Assembly (NCBI GenBank): GCA_947626265.1
Contig: CANQRM010000015.1
Location: forward strand, 16,009 to 80,008
Direction of reading: 5' to 3'
Length of the DNA: 64,000 bases
Source of the DNA: an uncultured Oscillospiraceae bacterium
Lineage (GTDB): Bacteria > Bacillota > Clostridia > Oscillospirales > Oscillospiraceae
In this document: piece after piece, positions 56,930 through 64,000 of the stretch
How the letters are laid out: each line of letters opens with the position of its first letter
How positions within the stretch are numbered: the stretch's first letter is position 1
Translations under genes and position numbers: made by a program
The notes under the pieces: generated by a model
What the model was told of the DNA's origin: nothing
Seen by the model: the letters and a program-made list of their open reading frames with translations, nothing else
Databases searched by the model: none

Positions 56930-57379
56930 ATGGCAAAGCTCTCGAAGCGGGACAACATCCTGCAGGCCGTGAAGTTCACCCTGTTCTCCATCTCCGCGGG
57001 CGTCATCCAGCTGGGCGCGTCGGCGCTGCTGCATGAGCTGACGCCCCTGCCCGACTGGGCGGACTACCTCATAGGACTGGTACTGTCGGTGATATGGAAC
57101 TTCACCCTGAACCGGGAGTTCACCTTCAAATCCGCCAACAACGTGCCCGTCGCCATGGCGAAGGTGTTCGGCTTTTACTGCGTGTTCACGCCCCTGTCCA
57201 CCTGGCTTGTGGACTTCCTCACCGGCACGGCGGGGTGGCCCTATTATCTCGTACAGGCGCTGGTCATGATCCTGAACTTTGTCACGGAATTCCTGTTCGA
57301 CCGGTTCGTGGTGTTCCGGGGCAGCATCAACACCAATGCCCGCGCCCAGCGGGAGCAGGAGAAAAAGGAAAAGAAGTAA
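56930..57379 (+). CDS. GtrA family membrane protein
   Basis: VKFTLFSISAGVIQLGASALLHEL...LSVIWNFTLNREFTFKSANNV...NFVTEFLFDRFVVFRG. Confidence 0.93.
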   Translation: MAKLSKRDNILQAVKFTLFSISAGVIQLGASALLHELTPLPDWADYLIGLVLSVIWNFTLNREFTFKSANNVPVAMAKVFGFYCVFTPLSTWLVDFLTGTAGWPYYLVQALVMILNFVTEFLFDRFVVFRGSINTNARAQREQEKKEKK

Positions 57380-57393
57380 ACCCTGCGCAAACA

Positions 57394-57428
57394 AAACGCA
57401 CATCTTCAAGCGAAGATGTGCGTTTTTT
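57394..57428. terminator. Bidirectional terminator
   Basis: acgcacatcttc-aagc-gaagatgtgcgt with flanking A/T tracts. Confidence 0.92.
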
Positions 57429-57444
57429 CTGTGGTTTCTGTTTT

Positions 57445-60400
57445 TCAGCCGCCGGTCCATTGGCCCGTCGCGGGGTCAAAGTCGCCCAGCTTCTCGGACC
57501 AGGTGCACTTGCCGGCTTCGCCGTTCTTTTTGCTGAAGTAGCACTCGCCGTAGTCGCCGCCGACCCACTGCCAGCCGGTGAGCATCTTGCCGATCTCGCC
57601 GTGGTCATTGGTGGGCTGCAGGTAGTACCAGCCATAGCCGCCGTGCAAGTCGTCGATGTACTGCATACCCGTCAGCATCCTGCCGTCGGGGCCAACATAG
57701 TACCAGTTCTTATCCCACTGGGACGCACCGTCGATCTTGCCCACCCAGTAGTTGGCAACAAGCTCCTCCTTCTTGAAGAAGTACCACTCGCCGGTGTCGT
57801 AGTCATAGCTCCAGCCCGTGCCGTTGTTGGTCTTGGGCGGGTCCACGGGAGCCGGGGGAGGCTCCTCCCCGCCGCCGGGGCCCGGCGTGGGAGTCGGAGT
57901 CGGAGTGGGCGTGGGAGTCGGGGGCGGGCTGGGCGCGATCCCGCCGCCACCGCCGGAGGGCGGCTTGGGCACCGGGCCGGGTATCACGGTCACGGTCACG
58001 GTCCTCGTCAGTGTGATGGTCTCGCCGGGATGACCCACCTGGTCGGGATGGTCGACCGTCACCTCCACCGTCAGAAGCGCCTCCGTCTGCGCCGTGACAT
58101 ATATGTCGCCCTGGAGCTTGGCGCCAAGGCCGCTCTCCTCCGTCACCTTCAGGCTGGCGTCGCCGGTGAATTTCGCTGTCCTGGCCGTATAGCCGGCGTC
58201 GGCCTCCACAGTCACGGGCACCGTGCCCTCCGTATAGGCCTTCAGGTCGGTGGAACCGCTGGTCCTGACGGTGAAGTCCGGTTCCGCCGGATAGCTGGCC
58301 GGCGACGGCTTGGCGTCAAAGCCGCTGATGCGGGCATATATCGTGCCGGCTGTCTGGGCCAGGGCGCCGGCCTCCAGCAGAACGACCTCCGTGCCGGAAC
58401 TGCCCGCGACCGTATGGGCCTCGCTCACGGGATCGGTGCAGGCGCTGTCGCTGTAGAAGGTCACCACGTCACCGGCGGTCAGGGCGCTGGCCTCCAGGTC
58501 CAGGCGGGCGTAGTCGCCCTCCGCGCCGGGCAGGTTGAATACCTGGGCTTTGGCCAAGCGTGTCTCCTTCAGCAGGTTTATCGTCGTGCTGCCTCTGATC
58601 GTCATATAGTTGTCCGTGTCCACAGGGGAGAATATCCAATCGTAGGAGACGCCGTCCTGCGTGACCGGCGTGTCCCCCGGCTGGGTCCACAGGTAAGTGC
58701 CGGGCAGGGGCTGCCCATCCACGCCCTTCGGCAGCGGCGGGGTGATGTTCTCCAGCAGGGTACCCAGGGGAATATTGGGGATCGTCCCGGTATTCGTCTT
58801 GTCCGGCTCCGCCTTCTGGATGGTCATGGTGGTATGCACATGCTCTTCCGCGTATTCATAGATATTCTCCGCGTTGGGCCGCACCTGCACACACACGGTA
58901 TATACGCCCGCCTTTTTCGGCGCCGTCGTGCTCCAGTCAAGGCTGCTGCCGTCGTCCGGGCCGGCCGCGGCCGGCATCAGGCTCACCGTGGCCACTCCCT
59001 TGGCCAGCTCTGCCTCCGGCCGGTATTTGATCTCCGGCGGCATATGGCCTACGGTGCACTCCAGGTTTACAGTTGTATCATACTTCTGTTGTTCCCCGTT
59101 GTATTTCACGGTCTGGGGCTTCACCGTCACGGGCAGGACGTCCCGGTCCACCAGGGTGATGACAACCTCGCCCCTTACCTCACCGGCGTAGTTGGGGCCG
59201 TCGGGCGAAAACTTCCACTCAGCGGTGCATGTATCCGTATCGGGAAGCGTTACCATGGTGTCGTCCCACTCCAGCGTTCCCGTCGCCGGCATATCGGGGT
59301 GCTCGGGATGATGGAAGCTGCCGATCAGATTCACAGCGCTGAGCAGGCCGCCCTTTTTCCCGTTGCCGGCAGTCACGGTCACTGTAGGCTTCACCGCTTT
59401 GACCACCAGCTTCACGTTGGGAACTGTCATAGTCCTCACATCGCCGGGGAAAGCATACCTGTTGTCATTGACCGTGACGTAAACATCGTAGTCCTTCACA
59501 TCCGCCGTTACGGCGGTCCCCAGGCTGGAGAAGGTGAACTCCACGGCGTCCTTATCGGTCTCCAGGATATCTTTGGTCGCGGCCGTGAGCTCCGAAAGGG
59601 TCGTTGTATAACCGTATACTTTCGTCAGGCCGCTCCCGCCGGTGACGGTGAGATCATCGATCACCTTGGGCAGGATGGTCACCCGCTTCATGTTTGTTAT
59701 GGTCTTAAGCGTGTAGTTGCCCGAATCCTCCCCTCCCAGTTCCAGCTGGAAGCTCACATACTGAGGCGTCCCTATTATCTGAGGGTCCACGCTGGCTGAG
59801 CCGGTGACTTCGACTTCATCTTCCCCGCACACGCCTTCGAGCTTGATGCTCTTGGCGGAGATGACCGATTCTCCGTTGTACCGGTATTCAGTCGAAAAGA
59901 CTTCGACGCTCGCCGTCAGCTCTCTCTGCGTGATGGTCATGGTGCCTTCCCAGTCATCCTCCGCGTACAGGTCGTCCTTATCGACATGCGCCGTCACGTC
60001 ATAGACGCCGGCGGCCATGGGCTTCACTTCAGACCAATCCTCCAGCGAGCCCTGCTTTCTATACTTGACAGTGATCTGCCTGTTTTCACCGGCCCGGTCA
60101 GTGGTGAACGACAGGCCATAGGGCTGGCGGTTATACACGAAGCTGTCCTGGCTTGTCAGGCTGATCTCGGTGGGCTCCAGCGGGGACACGATCACCTGGT
60201 ACTGGCCCCGGAGCTCGGTATGATTGCCGTCCTTGGGCGTGAAGACCCAATCACACTCTTCCGACGTGTTGAGCGTTTTGGACGGCTCCACCCACGCCAG
60301 ATCGCCGGTCACCTCCCAGCCTTCTTCATTGGGGTGACCCTTGGTATAGAACGTGCCCTCCAGCGGGGGCAGTTCTTTGCCGGGCTTGATGGTGAGCGCG

Positions 60401-61956
60401 TGGATGCTGCTCATCACCACCGGCGCCTTCACCACCATAACTTGCGGGTCACCAGCCAGCGTCACCTCATAATTCGCGGGGGAACCCACAAGGCTTATCC
60501 TATAACTATCGCCTGCGTTGGCCCTGGCGGAAAAGCCCGTGCTGTCCAGTGAGCAGCCTATATCAGCCAAAGTCTTGCCTTCTGGCAGGCCATTTGTTAT
60601 TTTGATGTCCCCCGCGGAGAGCACCTGGCCGTATTTCTTCGTCTTGTCCTCAACGGTCAGCTCCACCTTCCGCTTTTGGATATCGAACGCGAGCCAGACC
60701 GTCTGGAATCTTCTGCCGTAATGGAATGTGATGCTCTCATTATAGTGGCCCACCGGCAGATCGGCTTTGGGCGTTACGCCGATCTTCCAGCTGCTACGCG
60801 CCTCCAGCGTACCGCTTATTTGAGATTTATCCACTTCGAGCCGGGAGCTGGCGGAGAGTATGCCCAGGTCCGTCAGAGTCCTGTTGCCCGTGTTGACGAG
60901 GGTGAACTCGACCTTTTTCGTGGCTCCGTATTCCTGTCGTTCCTCCATCTTGAAGGGGTCATCCTCGCCGTTGTTCAGGAGGTTTTCCCCGCCGTTGAAC
61001 CGCAGCTCGTACTCATAGCTCGCCTTCTCGCCATAGGCGGCATAGGCGTCGTACACATAGTCTTCACCCGACTTGGCCAGGTCTTTTACCGTCGCTTTGT
61101 CCACTATATGCGTATAATCTTTCTGATCTTGCTCCGCCGACCAGCCAAGGAACTGGCCCTCGTTGCCGATAGGGGCGGGGACATTGAACAGGCTCGACGT
61201 CAGATAATCGTCCAGTCTGCCGTACTTCACGACGAGATTCTGGTTATTCTTATCCGTGCCCCCTTCCGGGGTCGTCGGGAGCGTGCTTTCATCAAAGTGC
61301 CCCTGGCCCGCATGGAAGTTGACCCTGTACACATCCACCTGGCCGATGGCGGCAGCAGTGGCGGGAGCAGTATCCGCGCCCACAGCATAGGCCGAGACGG
61401 TATAGATGCCCCCGGTGACTTTCTCCGCGTCGAGATTCCATATAAGGATGTTCGTAGCCGTACCTGCGATCTGGCGGGTCCCGCCGGGAGTGTTCAGCGA
61501 CTCAGGCTCCTCCTGCCCCGGATAGGTCACCTTGTATGTATACTGCTGCGGATCGGCATAGGTATTGCTGGATATCCACAGGATGGGCTGGTCACCGTTG
61601 AACTTATCCACCGACGGATCAGGCGGGAACGACACGGCATGATACTGGAACGAGACGGACAGCTTGCCCGGCCCCGGCGCGCCCACATCCACGGGCGCCG
61701 GCTCGTCCTCCGCTTCCACAGGCGCGGGCACGTCCACAGGCATGGGCTCTTCCGCCTGCTCCGGTTCTGCCGGGACCGGGTCCGGGGCGGTCTCCGGGGC
61801 CGGCTCCGCCGGGAGCGTTTCCGGCGCCATGGGCGCGGCGGCCTCCGCGGCCTCCTCCATGGGCACGGTGAACGTATCCTCCGCGGCCATGGCCGGGACG
61901 GCGGCGCTCAGGGCCATCAGCATGGCCAGAAACAGAGATATTGCACGTTTTCTCAT
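57445..61956 (-). CDS. Large secreted surface protein: MBG/Ig-like domains, TP-repeat linker, C-terminal cell-wall-binding-type repeats
   Basis: Signal peptide MRKRAISLFLAMLMALSAAVPAMA; repeated YGxxLSxxDI / VKYNGEQQKYD; TPTPTPTPTPTPGPGGGEE; GWYYLQPTNDHGEIGKMLTGWQWVGG. Confidence 0.85.
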   Translation of the reverse strand: MRKRAISLFLAMLMALSAAVPAMAAEDTFTVPMEEAAEAAAPMAPETLPAEPAPETAPDPVPAEPEQAEEPMPVDVPAPVEAEDEPAPVDVGAPGPGKLSVSFQYHAVSFPPDPSVDKFNGDQPILWISSNTYADPQQYTYKVTYPGQEEPESLNTPGGTRQIAGTATNILIWNLDAEKVTGGIYTVSAYAVGADTAPATAAAIGQVDVYRVNFHAGQGHFDESTLPTTPEGGTDKNNQNLVVKYGRLDDYLTSSLFNVPAPIGNEGQFLGWSAEQDQKDYTHIVDKATVKDLAKSGEDYVYDAYAAYGEKASYEYELRFNGGENLLNNGEDDPFKMEERQEYGATKKVEFTLVNTGNRTLTDLGILSASSRLEVDKSQISGTLEARSSWKIGVTPKADLPVGHYNESITFHYGRRFQTVWLAFDIQKRKVELTVEDKTKKYGQVLSAGDIKITNGLPEGKTLADIGCSLDSTGFSARANAGDSYRISLVGSPANYEVTLAGDPQVMVVKAPVVMSSIHALTIKPGKELPPLEGTFYTKGHPNEEGWEVTGDLAWVEPSKTLNTSEECDWVFTPKDGNHTELRGQYQVIVSPLEPTEISLTSQDSFVYNRQPYGLSFTTDRAGENRQITVKYRKQGSLEDWSEVKPMAAGVYDVTAHVDKDDLYAEDDWEGTMTITQRELTASVEVFSTEYRYNGESVISAKSIKLEGVCGEDEVEVTGSASVDPQIIGTPQYVSFQLELGGEDSGNYTLKTITNMKRVTILPKVIDDLTVTGGSGLTKVYGYTTTLSELTAATKDILETDKDAVEFTFSSLGTAVTADVKDYDVYVTVNDNRYAFPGDVRTMTVPNVKLVVKAVKPTVTVTAGNGKKGGLLSAVNLIGSFHHPEHPDMPATGTLEWDDTMVTLPDTDTCTAEWKFSPDGPNYAGEVRGEVVITLVDRDVLPVTVKPQTVKYNGEQQKYDTTVNLECTVGHMPPEIKYRPEAELAKGVATVSLMPAAAGPDDGSSLDWSTTAPKKAGVYTVCVQVRPNAENIYEYAEEHVHTTMTIQKAEPDKTNTGTIPNIPLGTLLENITPPLPKGVDGQPLPGTYLWTQPGDTPVTQDGVSYDWIFSPVDTDNYMTIRGSTTINLLKETRLAKAQVFNLPGAEGDYARLDLEASALTAGDVVTFYSDSACTDPVSEAHTVAGSSGTEVVLLEAGALAQTAGTIYARISGFDAKPSPASYPAEPDFTVRTSGSTDLKAYTEGTVPVTVEADAGYTARTAKFTGDASLKVTEESGLGAKLQGDIYVTAQTEALLTVEVTVDHPDQVGHPGETITLTRTVTVTVIPGPVPKPPSGGGGGIAPSPPPTPTPTPTPTPTPGPGGGEEPPPAPVDPPKTNNGTGWSYDYDTGEWYFFKKEELVANYWVGKIDGASQWDKNWYYVGPDGRMLTGMQYIDDLHGGYGWYYLQPTNDHGEIGKMLTGWQWVGGDYGECYFSKKNGEAGKCTWSEKLGDFDPATGQWTGG

Positions 61957-62130
61957 GTGTGGCGTACCTCCTTTTTCCTCGGTGCGTCTGTAAAACATAA
62001 GTATTTTGAAAACAAAGCGTATGATTCTATGTTAACTATTATATTATATACCCCCCCCCCGGCGCAATTGCAAGTGTAATTTCTGGAAATAATATGGAAG
62101 CCGCATCCTTTCGGACGCGGCTTCCTGTTT

Positions 62131-62272
62131 GACGGGCGGGGCCGCCCTGGGACAGACCGGTATAGCCCGGCGTGCCCGACAGTATCCCGGCTCACTTGTT
62201 ACGCTGCGCTCACGAGCCGTGAGACCGTGACACTGCCGGCTCCCGCCGGGCGTCGGATCGGCAAAACGGGGC
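62131..62272 (+). repeat. Dispersed intergenic repeat family 1, copy D (variant core)
   Basis: gacgggcggggccgccctggg...gcccgacagtatcccgg...gacactgccggctcccgccgggcgtcgga; central block differs from A-C. Confidence 0.75.
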
Positions 62273-62307
62273 CCCCATGAAAGCCCAGCGAAGCGGGTTT
62301 CATGGGG
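62273..62307. other. Hairpin-forming inverted repeat adjoining repeat copy D
   Basis: ccccatgaaa-gcccagcgaagcggg-tttcatgggg, 10-bp perfect stem. Confidence 0.7.
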
Positions 62308-62380
62308 AAAAGGAGGAGCCGCGGGCCACTCGAGCTTTGCCGCTTGCGGCGAAGGGAGACCTGGCCTGCGTGCTCCGACG

Positions 62381-64000
62381 TCAGCACATTTTGGCTCCTG
62401 CCGGTATCTCGTCGGAGACGATGAGCAGATTGAGCTTCTCCTCGCCCTTCTCCCTGTGCACCGCGGAGATGAGCATGCCGTTGGAGTCAAGGCCCATCAT
62501 CTTCCGGGGCGGCAGGTTCACGATGGCCACCAAAGTCTTGCCCACCAGGGCTTCCGGCTCATACCACTTGGCGATGCCGGAGAGGATCTGCCGGTCGGTG
62601 CCGGTGCCGTCGTCCAGGGTGAAGCGCAGGAGCTTCTCGGACTTCTTCACATGCTCGCAGGCCTTCACCTTCACCGCCCGGAAATCGGACTTGCAGAAGG
62701 TGTCAAAGTCCACGTAGTCTGTGGCCTGGGGCTCCAGCTCGATGGGCGGCAGAGCGGCTCTTTTGGCCTCCTCCGCCGCGGCCTCCAGCTCCTTCACCGC
62801 CGCGTCCAGGTCGATGCGGGGGAAGAGGTTCTCGCCCTTCTGGGGGGATACCGTCTCGGGCAGAGCGCCCCACTTTGCGGCGCTTTCCCATGTCCGGGCG
62901 GCCTCCGGCGCGCCGATCTGATCAAAGAGCTTTCCCATGGTCCCGGGCATGAAGGGGGTCAGCAGCACGCCGCAGATGCGGGTGGCCTCAAGAAGATTAT
63001 ACATCACGTGGGCCAGGCGCCCGCCATTGGCGTCCATGTCCTTTGCCAGAGCCCAGGGGGCGTTCTCGTCGATATACTTGTTGGCCCGCTGGATGACCTT
63101 GAAGACCTCCTCCAGGGCGTTCTGGAACTGGAAGGCCTCCATCTCGGCCTCGTACCTGTCCCGCAGGCCGGACGCCATGGAAATGAGCTCCTTGTCCGGC
63201 TCCATGGGCTGGGCCCATGTCCCGCTCCCGGCGGGCAGGGCGCCGCCGAAGTACTTGCCCACCATGGCGGTGGTGCGGCTGACGAGATTGCCCAGGTCGT
63301 TGGCCAGGTCCACGTTGATGGTCTGGATCAGCGCCTCGTTGGAGAAGTTGCCGTCGGAGCCGAAGGGGAAGGTCCGCAGGAGGAAGAACCGCAGGGCGTC
63401 CACCCCGAACTTCTCCGCCAGGATATAGGGGTCCACCACGTTGCCCTTGGACTTTGACATCTTCCCGCCGTCCAGCAGCAGCCACCCGTGGCCGTAGACC
63501 TTCTTCGGCAGGGGCTCGCCCAGGCTCATGAGCATGGCGGGCCAGATGATGGAGTGGAAGCGGACGATCTCCTTGCCCACGAAGTGCACGTCCGCGGGCC
63601 AGAACTTGTTGTAATCGTCGTGGGCGTCGTTCATGTAGCCCAGGGCGGTGATGTAGTTACTGAGCGCGTCCACCCACACGTATACTACGTGGCCCGGGTC
63701 GAAGTCCACGGGGATGCCCCAGGTGAAGCTGGTGCGGGAAACGCACAGGTCCTCCAGCCCGGGCTTTATGAAGTTGTTCACCATCTCGTTGACCCGGCTC
63801 CGGGGCTCCAGGAAGTCGGTGTTCTCCAGCAGGTCCTGGACCTTATCGGCGTATTTGGACAGGCGGAAGAAATATGCCTCCTCCTCGGCGTCAATGACCT
63901 CCCGGCCGCAGTCGGGGCACTTCCCGTCCACCAGCTGGCTCTCGGTCCAGAAGCTCTCGCAGGGCTTGCAGTACTTGCCCTTGTAGGTGCCCTTGTAGAT
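62381..64000 (-). CDS. metG: Methionyl-tRNA synthetase (5' end outside window), with C-terminal tRNA-binding domain
   Basis: YVWVDALSNYITALGY; GGKMSKSKGNVVDP (KMSKS); C-terminal FCKSDFRAVKVKACEHV...LPPRKMMGLDSNGM; frame open to window end. Confidence 0.96.
   Translation of the reverse strand: MYKGTYKGKYCKPCESFWTESQLVDGKCPDCGREVIDAEEEAYFFRLSKYADKVQDLLENTDFLEPRSRVNEMVNNFIKPGLEDLCVSRTSFTWGIPVDFDPGHVVYVWVDALSNYITALGYMNDAHDDYNKFWPADVHFVGKEIVRFHSIIWPAMLMSLGEPLPKKVYGHGWLLLDGGKMSKSKGNVVDPYILAEKFGVDALRFFLLRTFPFGSDGNFSNEALIQTINVDLANDLGNLVSRTTAMVGKYFGGALPAGSGTWAQPMEPDKELISMASGLRDRYEAEMEAFQFQNALEEVFKVIQRANKYIDENAPWALAKDMDANGGRLAHVMYNLLEATRICGVLLTPFMPGTMGKLFDQIGAPEAARTWESAAKWGALPETVSPQKGENLFPRIDLDAAVKELEAAAEEAKRAALPPIELEPQATDYVDFDTFCKSDFRAVKVKACEHVKKSEKLLRFTLDDGTGTDRQILSGIAKWYEPEALVGKTLVAIVNLPPRKMMGLDSNGMLISAVHREKGEEKLNLLIVSDEIPAGAKMC

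Noticed and set aside
57800-57960. Simple repeat (TP)n / gtgggagtcgg in the surface protein as CRISPR or VNTR array
   Set aside because: In-frame Thr-Pro linker with no spacer structure; ordinary low-complexity linker.
1-64000. Prophage, integrative element or transposon
   Set aside because: No integrase, transposase, capsid, terminase or conjugation gene was recognised.

Overview
A 64 kb, GC-rich Firmicutes chromosomal segment, by gene content probably an Oscillospiraceae-type Clostridia (inference). It is dense in core and housekeeping genes: FtsW/RodA tail-PBP, ABC-F, ilvA-ridA, a two-component system, Mrp, rpsB-tsf, rpsF-ssb-rpsR, PFOR (nifJ), Asp23-FakA, prmA, phosphoketolase, pnp, rpsO, typA and metG. 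Interspersed are small regulatory modules: BlaI/M56, PadR/DUF2812, a Phd-RelE type toxin-antitoxin pair, an ECF sigma/ABC operon, a LytTR two-component system, and an FMN riboswitch-ribU unit. No phage, transposase, CRISPR array or tRNA was recognised. Most notable observations: (1) nine exact copies of GTTKACATAA (extended consensus RGTTKACATAAT), a match to the XerD arm of Firmicutes dif (TTATGTAAACT), embedded in coding sequence in several frames and on both strands and clustered at 46.4-47.9 kb; these look like XerD-binding sites (XDS) of a terminus-type region. (2) pnp is interrupted by a single in-frame TAG directly after the RRE motif. (3) Two families of dispersed intergenic repeats (4 and 2 copies). 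(4) Several clean promoter/operator palindromes next to their likely regulators. (5) A structured ~240-nt leader ahead of rpsF. All calls come from reading the sequence and supplied ORF translations; no searches were run.
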